NCBI RefSeq assembly: GCF_004801305.1
Contig: NZ_SSOD01000010.1
Location: 94,327 to 158,326, forward strand
Direction of reading: 5' to 3'
Length of the DNA stretch: 64,000 bases
Source of the DNA: Pseudothauera rhizosphaerae
GTDB lineage: Bacteria > Pseudomonadota > Gammaproteobacteria > Burkholderiales > Rhodocyclaceae
The translations under genes were made by a program, and so were the position numbers. Below are positions 37,466 through 48,619 of this stretch, one piece after another. Numbering within the stretch: the first letter of the stretch is position 1; each line of letters opens with the position of its first letter. The notes below the pieces were generated by a model that ran no database searches, was not told the DNA's origin, and was given only the letters and a program-made list of their open reading frames with translations.

Positions 37466-38953
37466 TCAGTTCCTGGGCAGGCGGGCCCAGAAGTAGGCGC
37501 CCTCGCCGAGCCGGCTGTCGCAGCCGACCGTGCCCTGGTGAAGCTCGATGATGGTCTTCACGATGGACAGCCCGAGGCCCGTCGAGGACTCGCCGCCGGT
37601 CGGCTTCGCGCTGAGCTTCCGGAACTTGCCGAAGAGCTTGGCCTTGTCGTCGTCGCTCAGGCCCGGGCCCTGGTCCCGCACGCCGAACTCGACCTGCGCC
37701 CCGTCGGCCACGGTCGCCAGCGTGACCTCCACCGTCTTGTCCGGCGGCGAATACTTGATGGCGTTGCTGACGTAGTTGTCGAGCGCCTCGCGCAGCCGGG
37801 TCGCGTCGCCCCGGACGACGATGTCCGGCTGGATGTCGCCCACCAGGCGGATGCGCTTGCGCTTCGCCATGCTCTGGCTGTAGCGGACCAGTTCGGTACC
37901 CAGCGCGCTGAGGTCGACGCCCTTTTCGTCGAAGGCGAGCCCCAGCTGCTCGATGCCCTCGCTTTCCAGAATGCCCTTGACGACCTCCGACATGTGGTTG
38001 GAAGCGTCGTAGATGTTCTGCAGGAACTCCAGATCCTGCTGCGACGCCGTCGGCTCGCCCTTTTTCATCTCCAGCAGGATCTCGGCCAGGCCGGCGATCG
38101 CCGCCAGCGGATTCTTCAGGTCGTGGCTGGCGATGGCGAGCAGTTCGCCCTTGGCCTTGTAGGCGGCCTCCGCGGCCTCCTTCTTGGCCCTCAATTCTTC
38201 CTGCACCCGCCGTGCCGTGATGTCCACGACGGACGCCAGGGCGACCACGCCGCCTTCCGTCTGGATCGGATTCAGCCCGACCTCCACCGGGAACACCGTG
38301 CCGTCCTTGCGCCGGGCCAGCAGGTCGCGCCCGGAGCCCATGTAGCGCGTCTGCGGATTCGCGAAGAACGAGTCCCGCAGCGCGCCGTGGTGGCCGCGCA
38401 GTTCATCGGGCAGCAGAATCTCCACGGGCTGCCCGAGTATCTCGCTCTCCGCATACCCGAAAAGCGTGACAGCCTGCTGGTTCACCAGGGTGATGAGGCC
38501 GTTCTGGTTGACCAGGATCATCGCGCTGGGTGCGGACTCCACCACCTTCCGGAAGCGCGCCTCGGCCTGCTTGCGTTCGGTGATGTCGATGATGGTCGCC
38601 AGGATCCAGATGCCGTCCACCAGCACCAGCGGGTTCAGGCCGATCTCCACCGGGAACTCCGTGCCGTCCTTGCGCAGGGCGAACAGTTCGCGGCCGATGC
38701 CCATGCTTCTCAAGGTCGGCGCCCGTGCATAGGCAGTGCGCAGCGCACCATGCCCCTGGCGGAACCGCTCGGGGATCAGTTCCTCGACAGGCTTGCCGAT
38801 CAGTTCTTGAGCGCTGTAGCCGAACAGGTTCTCGCACTGCCTGTTGACATAGGCGATCAATCCCTCGCCGTTGACCAGCACGATCGAGCCGGGCGCCGAA
38901 TCGACGATGAGCTGGAACGTGATCTCGGTGAGCTTGTTCTGTGCCAGGTCCAT
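37466..38953 (-). CDS. PAS-PAS sensor histidine kinase
   Basis: A soluble 495-aa kinase. Two near-duplicate PAS domains (residues 10-125 and 135-250) share segments such as RELFALRKDGTEFPVEIGLNPL and RDLLARRKDGTVFPVEVGLNPI, followed by a coiled linker. The HisKA domain has the phospho-His in LLAIASHDLKNPLAAIAGLAEIL, and the ATPase domain has N box YVSNAIKYSPPD, G1 VRDQGPGLS and G2 TGLGLSIVKTI. There is no membrane segment, so it senses an internal signal. It converges on the ATPase gene (9 nt apart) and lies among pilin-like genes; the lone receiver at 35.2 kb is the closest candidate partner. Confidence 0.9.
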   Translation of the reverse strand: MDLAQNKLTEITFQLIVDSAPGSIVLVNGEGLIAYVNRQCENLFGYSAQELIGKPVEELIPERFRQGHGALRTAYARAPTLRSMGIGRELFALRKDGTEFPVEIGLNPLVLVDGIWILATIIDITERKQAEARFRKVVESAPSAMILVNQNGLITLVNQQAVTLFGYAESEILGQPVEILLPDELRGHHGALRDSFFANPQTRYMGSGRDLLARRKDGTVFPVEVGLNPIQTEGGVVALASVVDITARRVQEELRAKKEAAEAAYKAKGELLAIASHDLKNPLAAIAGLAEILLEMKKGEPTASQQDLEFLQNIYDASNHMSEVVKGILESEGIEQLGLAFDEKGVDLSALGTELVRYSQSMAKRKRIRLVGDIQPDIVVRGDATRLREALDNYVSNAIKYSPPDKTVEVTLATVADGAQVEFGVRDQGPGLSDDDKAKLFGKFRKLSAKPTGGESSTGLGLSIVKTIIELHQGTVGCDSRLGEGAYFWARLPRN

Positions 38954-39111
38954 GCCTCGTACCTCGGTTGACCCGCATCGAACCGGCGCCAGCCTTCGCG
39001 GCCGCCGCCGGTTTCCGTATGCGGTCGGTTCCGCCCGCGGGACGCCGCTTCATGGGAACAATGGGGCCTTCATATGGGCGTGTTCTTTTTATAGATGGAT
39101 ACGTTTCGCAG

Positions 39112-39122
39112 GTGTACTACAC
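39112..39122. promoter_or_regulatory. Palindrome GTGTA-C-TACAC between divergent genes
   Basis: A perfect 5-bp inverted repeat about 110 nt upstream of the prepilin-like gene and 160 nt upstream of the kinase gene, in an AT-richer stretch that also has TATAGA at 39090. It may be an operator. Confidence 0.3.
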
Positions 39123-39229
39123 TTTTTCCAGAAGACCGCCCCGCGCCGACCGGTCTTCGCGGGGGCAAGGGTGCATCCCGGCCGCGGCCGGGTGCAGGGC
39201 GACGTCCGGCAATGGGGAACGGTGGCTCC

Positions 39230-40168
39230 ATGAGCACGTACCGGGGCTTCACGCTGATCGAGTTGCTGATGGTGATCGCCATCATGGGCATCCTCGCCGC
39301 ACTGGCGATCGGCGCCTACGACATCTACGTGATCCGCGGCCAGATCGCGCAGACGCTGACCGACTACGGCCACATCCGCATCGTCGTCGGCATCGAAACC
39401 TGGGCCGGCGGCCGCACCGAACTGCAGGCGGGCAGCGTCCCCGGCGAGGTGCCGCCGGCGCTCGCCACGCTGCTCAGCCGCTCCGAGTTCAACCAGCTCG
39501 ACAACACGACGCTGCAGTTGGTGAAGGCGCCGGCCGGCACTTTCGCAGGCTTCCCGGACCGGGACGTCTACGCGCTCATCGCAGCCGCCGGCAACGGGCG
39601 GGGGCAACGCCGCCTGCGCATGCTGCGTATCATGTTGCCGCACAGAGAAGGCGACAAGATCTGGCTGGCGGAGAACATGCTGTATTTCCCGCTGGATGTC
39701 GGCCCCGGCGGGGACGCGGCGGCGCCCGTACCACCCCCCGGGACGATCACGGAACCCCCCGTTGCCCCGCCCGTGCCGCCCGCCGCCGGCGACAAGACGA
39801 CAGGCTGGGACAGCGCGGAAGCGACGCAGCAGGGCTCGGGCTGGGAGGCCGAGGCGCGCGTATGCCTCGGCGGCAGCGACGGCAAGCCGCTGGCGAGCGA
39901 CCTCAATGCGCAGGTGCAGATCCGCGTCGTGCAGGAAGTGCGCACCTGGGACGGCCAGACCACCGAGCGCTCCTGGCTGACGCAGGTACCCATCGTCGAC
40001 GGCTGCGCGACCTTCTCCCTCTCCGGCCTGCCGCTGGCCGGCCCAGGGGTCGAGGGCGTGACGGCGACGCGCTTCGAAGTTGCCGATGTCTTCTACTACT
40101 GGCCCACGGATCCCGCGGTCAAGTGGGACGGGGTGAAGCCGGTGCAACGGATCCCCGCGCCATCATGA
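39230..40168 (+). CDS. Prepilin-like protein with large C-terminal domain
   Basis: The protein begins MSTYRGFTLIELLMVIAIMG: a 6-residue leader, the G|FTLIE prepilin peptidase site with Glu at +5 and the standard hydrophobic helix. At 312 aa it is about twice a normal pseudopilin. A pilin-like head (to about residue 160) is joined by a Pro-rich linker (about 163-186) to a second beta-rich domain ending FYYWPTDPAVKWDG. The frame extends upstream but only this start gives a leader. Its stop overlaps the next start as ATGA. It is a likely substrate of the nearby GspE-type ATPase system; its exact role (minor pilin or adhesin) is unknown. Confidence 0.82.
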   Translation: MSTYRGFTLIELLMVIAIMGILAALAIGAYDIYVIRGQIAQTLTDYGHIRIVVGIETWAGGRTELQAGSVPGEVPPALATLLSRSEFNQLDNTTLQLVKAPAGTFAGFPDRDVYALIAAAGNGRGQRRLRMLRIMLPHREGDKIWLAENMLYFPLDVGPGGDAAAPVPPPGTITEPPVAPPVPPAAGDKTTGWDSAEATQQGSGWEAEARVCLGGSDGKPLASDLNAQVQIRVVQEVRTWDGQTTERSWLTQVPIVDGCATFSLSGLPLAGPGVEGVTATRFEVADVFYYWPTDPAVKWDGVKPVQRIPAPS

Positions 40169-40593
40169 GCACGAAGCCCACCGAGGACTGGAACGATCTC
40201 ACCGTCGAGGCCAGGGACGAAACGCCTGGCCTCGAACTGCCGCCGGCCCGAAAGCCGCCGCAGCGCCTGCTGCTGCCGGTCCTGCTCGTGCTCAGCCTGG
40301 CCGCGCTGGCGGGCGGCTGGCTCAGCCCCTTCAATCCGTGGCCGTCGGGGCCGAGCGAGGCCGACCTGGCGCAAGGGCGCGAGGCCATCCTGCGCCTTGC
40401 CGACAACGCGGTGCGCGACTACGCGCGCCGCAACGGCCGCTACCCGGCCAGGCTGGACGACGCCATCGTCCTCCCGGCCGGGCTGCAGGTGGAGTACGTT
40501 GCGCACCCGTCGGATTTCGAGCTGCGCATCGCGGACGACGACGGGCTCGAAGCCGGCCCGCGGCCGGAGCCTTCCCAGCCTCGGCCCCGGTAG
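40165..40593 (+). CDS. Single-pass membrane protein with pilin-head-like domain
   Basis: A 142-aa protein coupled to the prepilin-like gene by a 4-nt overlap. A Pro-rich cytoplasmic segment (1-34) precedes one membrane helix (about 35-54, LLLPVLLVLSLAALAGG). A small domain follows whose REAILRLADNAVRDYARRNGRYPARLDDA and FELRIADDDG segments resemble the globular head of GspG/GspH-type pseudopilins. It lacks a prepilin leader, so it should stay in the membrane as an anchor or priming subunit. The function is inferred only from fold resemblance and neighbours. Confidence 0.65.
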   Translation: MSTKPTEDWNDLTVEARDETPGLELPPARKPPQRLLLPVLLVLSLAALAGGWLSPFNPWPSGPSEADLAQGREAILRLADNAVRDYARRNGRYPARLDDAIVLPAGLQVEYVAHPSDFELRIADDDGLEAGPRPEPSQPRPR

Positions 40594-40623
40594 CAACGGA
40601 CATCGGTCCGATTCGCCGCGCCG

Positions 40624-42663
40624 TCAGTGCTGTTCGCCCCCCGGCAACTGCGGATAACGCACGAAATCCACCAGATCCTGGATTTCCTTCGGCGGCGGCG
40701 CGGTGACGAGGCTGACGGCGATGATGGTCGCAAACCCCAGCGGCACGCCGAAGACGCCGGCGGCGATGGGAGCGATGCCGAGCCAGGCGTTGTCCATGGA
40801 GCCGCCGAAGAAACTGTGGGTGGCGGCGACGTAGTAGAGGGTGATGCCGAGGCCGGCGAGCATGCCGCAGGCGGCGCCGGCGCGGTTGGCGCGCTTCCAG
40901 AAGATGCCCAGCACCAGCGCGGGGAAGTACGCCGCGGCGGCGATGGAGAAGGCAAGACCGACCATGAACAGGATGTTGTCCGGGCGCAGCGACGCCACCC
41001 AGGCGGCGACCACCGCGGCCACCAGCAGTTGCGACTTGGAAATGAGGAGCCGCCGGTGGGTGGAGGCGCGGGGATTGATGATCTTGTAGTAGAGGTCGTG
41101 TCCCAGCGCGTTGGAGATGGTGAGCAGCAGTCCGTCCGCAGTGGATAGTGCGGCGGCCAGGCCGCCGGCAGCCACCAGGCCCGCCACCACGTAGGGCAGG
41201 CCGGCGATCTCCGGGGTGGCGAGCATGATGACGTCGGTGTCGATGGTGAGTTCGGCCAGTTGCAGGATGCCGTCGCCGTTCAGGTCCTCGATGGCGACCA
41301 TGCCGACCTTGCCCCAGGAAGCGACCCAGTTGGGCAGGTCGGTGAGGCTGGAGCCCACCAGGTTGCTGTACACCTCCCATTTGGCGAACACCGCGTAGGC
41401 CGGCGCGGTGACGTAGAGCAGGAAGATGAAGAACAGCCCCCACAGCACCGAACGGCGCGCGTCCGCCACGGTGGGCGTGGTGTAGTAGCGCATCAGGATG
41501 TGCGGCAGCGCGGCGGTGCCGACCATGAGCACGAAGACCAGGGCGAGGAAGTTGTTGCGCGCGATGGCGGATTCCTCGGGGGTGTCGCCGGGATGCGCCT
41601 CGGCGTGGCGCGGCGGCGGGCGGGCGCGTTCGAGCGCGGCGACGCGGTCCTTCTCCCAGCGCGCGCGGGCGTCCTCGGCGGTGCGCGGCAGGTCGCGCAG
41701 CATGCGTTCGGTGTGGGCGATGTCGCGCGCGGGGGCGTTCTCCCGGCGCTGGGCGTTGAGCCGTTCGATGAGGGCGGTGCGCTCGGCGTCCAGCGACAGG
41801 GGCAGTTGGGCGATCTTGCGTTCGTAGTCCGCGGCGCGGTGGCCGTACTGGCGGCGTACCTCGATTTCGCTCTTCTCGACCAGCAGTTCTTCCTCGCGCT
41901 CGCTGATCTTGCTCAGCACGGTGCCGTAGACCGCCTGCGGCACCGGGATGCCGGTGACCTTGTAGGACAGGATCACCACCGGCACCAGGTAGGCGATGAT
42001 GAGGATGACGTACTGGGCGACCTGGGTCCAGGTGACGGCGCGCATGCCGCCGAGGAAGGAACACACCAGCACGCCGGCCAGCCCGGTGAAGAGGCCGATC
42101 TCGAACTCCACACTGACGAAGCGGCTCACCACCAGGCCCACGCCGTAGATCTGCGCGACGAGGTACACGAAGCTCGCCAGCACCGCCACACCCAGCGCGA
42201 CCAGGCGGGCGAAGTTGCCCTGGTAGCGTTCGCCGAGGAAGTCGGGAATGGTGTACTGGCCGAACTTGCGCAGGTAGGGCGCGAGCAGCAGCGCCACCAG
42301 CACGAAGCCGCCGGTCCACCCGGTGACGAAGGCCAGCCCTTCGAAGCCGGCGAAGTACAGCGTGCCCGCCAGGCCGATGAAGGAGGCCGCGCTCATCCAG
42401 TCGGCGGCGGTGGCCATGCCGTTGAACATCGCCGGCACGCGGCGCCCGGCCACGTAGTACTCGGACACGTCCGAGGTGCGGCTCATGACGCCGATGCCGG
42501 CGTAGATGACGATGGTGGCGAACAGGAAGACGTGGCCGATGGCCGCCTGGGACATGCCCAGGTACTCGCCGATGGCGAGCATTATGATGAAGAGCACGAA
42601 GCAGCCGGTGTACCAGATGTAGTACCGGCGCAACTGGTGCGAGAACTGCGAGCCGCTACTCAT
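40624..42663 (-). CDS. Sodium:solute symporter (acetate/monocarboxylate type)
   Basis: An SSS-family permease of 679 aa with about 13 membrane helices, starting MSSGSQFSHQLRRYYIWYTG. Early motifs are SEYYVAGRRVPAMFNGMATAADWMSAASFIGLAG and the later GGLAAALSTADGLLLTISNALGHDL. A long hydrophilic insertion (about residues 225-330, rich in Glu/Arg and coiled-coil-like) interrupts the membrane core, as in the VC_2705 subgroup. Residues 460-471 (DLNGDGILQLAE) form an EF-hand-like loop. It lies at the end of an acetate-sensing cluster, so acetate or a related monocarboxylate is the likely substrate. I chose this start over the ATG at 42753 because the upstream part lies in a repeat. Confidence 0.85.
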   Translation of the reverse strand: MSSGSQFSHQLRRYYIWYTGCFVLFIIMLAIGEYLGMSQAAIGHVFLFATIVIYAGIGVMSRTSDVSEYYVAGRRVPAMFNGMATAADWMSAASFIGLAGTLYFAGFEGLAFVTGWTGGFVLVALLLAPYLRKFGQYTIPDFLGERYQGNFARLVALGVAVLASFVYLVAQIYGVGLVVSRFVSVEFEIGLFTGLAGVLVCSFLGGMRAVTWTQVAQYVILIIAYLVPVVILSYKVTGIPVPQAVYGTVLSKISEREEELLVEKSEIEVRRQYGHRAADYERKIAQLPLSLDAERTALIERLNAQRRENAPARDIAHTERMLRDLPRTAEDARARWEKDRVAALERARPPPRHAEAHPGDTPEESAIARNNFLALVFVLMVGTAALPHILMRYYTTPTVADARRSVLWGLFFIFLLYVTAPAYAVFAKWEVYSNLVGSSLTDLPNWVASWGKVGMVAIEDLNGDGILQLAELTIDTDVIMLATPEIAGLPYVVAGLVAAGGLAAALSTADGLLLTISNALGHDLYYKIINPRASTHRRLLISKSQLLVAAVVAAWVASLRPDNILFMVGLAFSIAAAAYFPALVLGIFWKRANRAGAACGMLAGLGITLYYVAATHSFFGGSMDNAWLGIAPIAAGVFGVPLGFATIIAVSLVTAPPPKEIQDLVDFVRYPQLPGGEQH

Positions 42664-42697
42664 CGCACTCCGCCGAAAAATGCCGATCCGCTCCCAA

Positions 42698-42768
42698 CCG
42701 TTCGGGCTGAGCCTGTCGAAGCCCTTCGGCAGCCGGGAAACGCCCTTCGACAAGCTCAGGGCGAACGG
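42698..42768. repeat. 24-bp imperfect inverted repeat (REP-like)
   Basis: Arms of the form CCGTTCGGGCTGAGCCTGTC.. and its inverted partner ..CAAGCTCAGGGCGAACGG flank a 23-nt spacer between the DnaQ-sensor gene and the symporter gene. This sequence type is a common dispersed repeat in betaproteobacteria; there is no T run, so it is not a simple terminator. Confidence 0.8.
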
Positions 42769-42804
42769 AGTCGTTTGGCGCTTCCCTGAGCGTAGGCACC
42801 GGCA

Positions 42805-44997
42805 TCAGTATTTGAGCCTCGCGTAGTAGGTCTTCTCGGCCGCTTCGCGCGCGTCGCGCAGGGTGCGGATACCCCGCTCGGCGAGCAGCGGGATGAGCTT
42901 GATCAGCACTTCCGCGGTGACCACGGCGTCGGCCAGCGCGGTGTGGCGGCCGTCGTTGGTGAGGCCGAAGCGCTGGGCGATGGCGTCCAGGCTGTGGGAT
43001 TCCTGGTTGGGATGCACCACCGCCGACAGCAGCAGGGTGTCGATCACCGGCTGGTCGAAGGCGAGCCCGGTGATGCCTTCCTTCAACTGCAGGAAGCGCA
43101 TGTCGAAAGCGGCGTTGTGCGCCACCAGCACGGTGTCCGCAGCGAAGGCGTGGAAGGCGGGCAGCACCTTCTCGATGGGCGGCTGGCCGCGCAGCATGTC
43201 GGGGGTGATGCCGGTGATCTCGGAGGCCGGGCGCGGCATGGGGCGGCGCGGGTCCACGAGCTGCTCGAAGGATTCCTGGCGCAGCAGCTTGCCGTTGAGC
43301 ACGCGGGTGGCGCCGATCTGCACGATCTCGTCGCCTTCCGAGGGGTTGAGCCCGGTGGTCTCGGTGTCGAACACGGTGTAGGCCAGCTCGGCGAGCAGGC
43401 GGTCGTCCAGGGCATGGGCGCGGTCGGCCCAGGAGAACAGGTCGAAGTCGTAGTACTCGGGCCGGCTCTCGCTCTTGAAACCGGCGCCCAGGTCGAGCTC
43501 CTCGCGCGGCACCGCGGCCGGCAGCAGGATGCGGAAGAAGGCGCGGTGGCGCACCTTCTCGCGCTCCAGCCACATCTCGCCGCCGTGGCGGTCGATGACG
43601 TCGCGCACCGCCAGCGGGCTGTTCTCGCCGGCGATGCGCATGGGCTCCAGCTCCCAGCTCATCACGGTTTCGGTGCTCATGGCCTGGCCGGACCAGATCA
43701 GGTCCAGGTGCACCAGGCGGCCCGAGCCGGAGAGGCGGAAGCGCACTTCGCGCACCTCGAACTCGTCCGAGAGGCGGCTGGCGAGATAGGTGAGCGCCTG
43801 CAGCAGGGAGAAGCTGTCCACCTTGATCCACAGGCAGGGGTCGACCTCGTCCTCCTTGGTGGGCAGGCCCAGCAGGGTCTCGATGCGGCGCTGCGCGGCG
43901 GCCACCAGGTCCGCGCCCAGCATGTCTTCCAGCGGCCAGCGGGACTTGAGGGCGTCGGCGAACTCGGTGGCCGCGCCGTCCAGGCGCGCGCTCATGGACT
44001 GCACCTCGTCGCGGATGACCTTGCTGAATCGTTCGCGCAGCTCGCCCTGCAGGTCGGGGTAGTCCAGCATTTCGGCCGCGGCGCGCACGTTGGCGAGCGA
44101 CGCCCGGTTGCCCTCGGTCAGCGTGTGGATCATCTGGTCGCGGCGCGATTCGCTTTCGAAGTCGCGGGTGATGTTGTCCAGCAGCAGGATGAAGCCGGTC
44201 GCCACCCGTTCGCTGCCCTCGCCGCCCTCCCCGCCTTCGGCGGGCGCTTCCGGCGCGGACAGCACCGGCGACATCTGCACGCGGATCAACTGGCCGCTGC
44301 GGGTGGTGGTGACGAAGTTGGACACTGGCTGCACCGCATGGCGGCGCAGGCGCTGCTGGATGGTTTCCAGCGCGTGGGCGATCAGGTTGCGCTCGAACAC
44401 GGTGTAGATGGACCGTCCCAGGCCGATCAGTTCGCCGCCGCCGGCCACCCCCGGCGCCTCGGAGAGCGCCCGGAACTGGGCCCGCGCGCGGTTGTTGTAG
44501 AGCAGGATGCGGCCGTCCAGATTGCACACCACCACGCTCTGGGTGAGCTCGGACATGAGCGCCGCGAGGCGGTTCTTCTCTTCCTCGACGCGGGCCTTGG
44601 CGCGCTCGATCTGCGCCTCCACGTCGTCCATCATCACGTCGCGCTGCTGGGCGAGTTCGTTGGCGACGCTGATCACGGCGCGCACTTCGGGCGGGCCGGA
44701 CGGTTCGACGCGGAAGTTGCGGTTGGTGCCGAGCATCAGGCGCAGTTGCTCGCCCAGGCGCTCGAATCCCTGCACGTACTGGCGGAACAGGTTGCGCACC
44801 ACCACCACCCCCAGCGCGTAGCCGGCGGCGGTGATCAGAGTGCCCAGCGGCAGGTGGGGGGCGATGGTCTGCAGCAGCGCGTCGCGCCCGGCGCCCTCGG
44901 TCTCCGCCCAGATCAGCGCGGCGGTGAGCAGGAAGGGGCCGGTCATCAGCAGCCCGAGCACCACCACCGCGAGGATGAAGCGGGAGCGCGCCGGCAT
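42805..44997 (-). CDS. Membrane sensor protein fused to a DnaQ-type 3'-5' exonuclease
   Basis: A 730-aa fusion. Two N-terminal membrane helices (about 8-30 and 52-70) are followed by a coiled region and a PAS domain (about 145-280, SVVVCNLDGRILLYNNRARAQFRAL). A histidine-kinase-like dimerisation helix (MIHTLTEGNRASLANVRAAAEML) and ATPase-like fold follow, with poor catalytic boxes. The C-terminal DEDDh exonuclease domain (about 555-720) has FDTETTGLNPSEGDEIVQIGA, AHNAAFDMRFL and HTALADAVVTAEVL, with all acidic residues and the His intact. It resembles the epsilon proofreading fold but is membrane-tethered and encoded between a receiver gene and a symporter gene in an acetate-switch cluster. 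The exonuclease target is unknown. Confidence 0.85.
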   Translation of the reverse strand: MPARSRFILAVVVLGLLMTGPFLLTAALIWAETEGAGRDALLQTIAPHLPLGTLITAAGYALGVVVVRNLFRQYVQGFERLGEQLRLMLGTNRNFRVEPSGPPEVRAVISVANELAQQRDVMMDDVEAQIERAKARVEEEKNRLAALMSELTQSVVVCNLDGRILLYNNRARAQFRALSEAPGVAGGGELIGLGRSIYTVFERNLIAHALETIQQRLRRHAVQPVSNFVTTTRSGQLIRVQMSPVLSAPEAPAEGGEGGEGSERVATGFILLLDNITRDFESESRRDQMIHTLTEGNRASLANVRAAAEMLDYPDLQGELRERFSKVIRDEVQSMSARLDGAATEFADALKSRWPLEDMLGADLVAAAQRRIETLLGLPTKEDEVDPCLWIKVDSFSLLQALTYLASRLSDEFEVREVRFRLSGSGRLVHLDLIWSGQAMSTETVMSWELEPMRIAGENSPLAVRDVIDRHGGEMWLEREKVRHRAFFRILLPAAVPREELDLGAGFKSESRPEYYDFDLFSWADRAHALDDRLLAELAYTVFDTETTGLNPSEGDEIVQIGATRVLNGKLLRQESFEQLVDPRRPMPRPASEITGITPDMLRGQPPIEKVLPAFHAFAADTVLVAHNAAFDMRFLQLKEGITGLAFDQPVIDTLLLSAVVHPNQESHSLDAIAQRFGLTNDGRHTALADAVVTAEVLIKLIPLLAERGIRTLRDAREAAEKTYYARLKY

Positions 44998-45000
44998 GTA

Positions 45001-45372
45001 TCAGCGCTCCGACAGCATGGCGCGCACCTTCTCCACCAGTTCCTTGGTGGAAAACGGCTTGGTCATGTAGGCATCCGCCCCCATCGCCAGGCCCTTGGCC
45101 ACCTCGGTGTCGCGCCCCTTGGCGGTGAGCATCAGGATGCGCACCGCCTTGAGCGCCGGATCGGACTTGATCTCCTGGCAGACTTCGAAGCCGCTCTTCC
45201 TGGGCATCATCACGTCGAGCAGGACCAGGTCCGGTTCCTCGCGGCGGATGCGGGCCACCGCCTCCTCGCCGTCGCCGGCGATGGAGACCTCGTAGCCCTC
45301 GCGCTTCATCAGGAATTCCAGCGAAATGACGATGTTCTGCTCATCGTCGACGATCAGTATTTTCTTGGTCAT
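45001..45372 (-). CDS. Single-domain response regulator of the acetate-sensing cluster
   Basis: A 123-aa receiver only: KILIVDDEQNIVISLEFLMKREG, phospho-Asp53 in LVLLDVMMPRKSG, Thr in LMLTAKGRD and Lys in YMTKPFSTKEL. Without a DNA-binding domain it differs from CrbR, the LuxR-type partner of CrbS in Vibrio and Pseudomonas. It lies 18 nt after the CrbS-like kinase and 3 nt before the exonuclease-sensor gene, so it likely relays phosphate between them or to a distant partner. Confidence 0.88.
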   Translation of the reverse strand: MTKKILIVDDEQNIVISLEFLMKREGYEVSIAGDGEEAVARIRREEPDLVLLDVMMPRKSGFEVCQEIKSDPALKAVRILMLTAKGRDTEVAKGLAMGADAYMTKPFSTKELVEKVRAMLSER

Positions 45373-45390
45373 GTGCCTCTCTCCCGCCTG

Positions 45391-48159
<2,769 letters not shown>

Positions 48160-48172
48160 CCTGGTGCGTCCC

Positions 48173-48370
48173 TCAGCGCGCGCCGCGTTCCACGACCCAG
48201 GCGATCAGCGCGATCAGCACCGCCCAGGCCGCGAACACGTACACGTACAGCAGCGGCAGGCCGAACGCCGTTTCGAGCCGGTCGAACAGCGACAGCACGG
48301 GGTAGTTGAACAGCAGCGTGCCGGCGAGGAATGCCGCAACCAGCCGCTGCCCTGCAAGCCCTCTGCGCAT
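48173..48370 (-). CDS. Small two-helix membrane protein
   Basis: A 65-aa protein with two membrane helices (about residues 9-27 and 38-60) and a charged tail VVERGAR. GGAGG is spaced 6 nt before the ATG. It lies 13 nt upstream of the CrbS-like kinase and is co-transcribed with it. Small membrane proteins of this kind often precede SSS transporters or SSS-kinases; it may be an accessory subunit. There is no known domain. Confidence 0.7.
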   Translation of the reverse strand: MRRGLAGQRLVAAFLAGTLLFNYPVLSLFDRLETAFGLPLLYVYVFAAWAVLIALIAWVVERGAR

Positions 48371-48500
48371 CGGTTGCCTCCATCATCGGGCGCAAGCCAC
48401 GGCGGGCATGCTGGAAAGCACAGCCCTCGGCGCGATTGCGGGTTCCCGGATTATAGCGATTGCGCGCAAGCGCCCGGGCGTGCGCGGTTCCGCACAGCGG

Positions 48501-48531
48501 AAAAAAAGGGCGCGTCTTGCGGCGCGCCCTT
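48501..48531 (-). terminator. Rho-independent terminator of acs
   Basis: On the minus strand a 9-bp stem AAGGGCGCG / CGCGCCCTT with an 8-nt loop is followed by a T tract, about 90 nt after the acs stop and before the CrbS-like operon. Confidence 0.82.
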
Positions 48532-48619
48532 CTCCTCCCACTGCCGGCAGGAACCGGCGTGCCTCCTTCTGTTCCGCCGGGCCGGCCTCTGGCGGGCCGG
48601 TCACCGGAAACTCCGCTCT

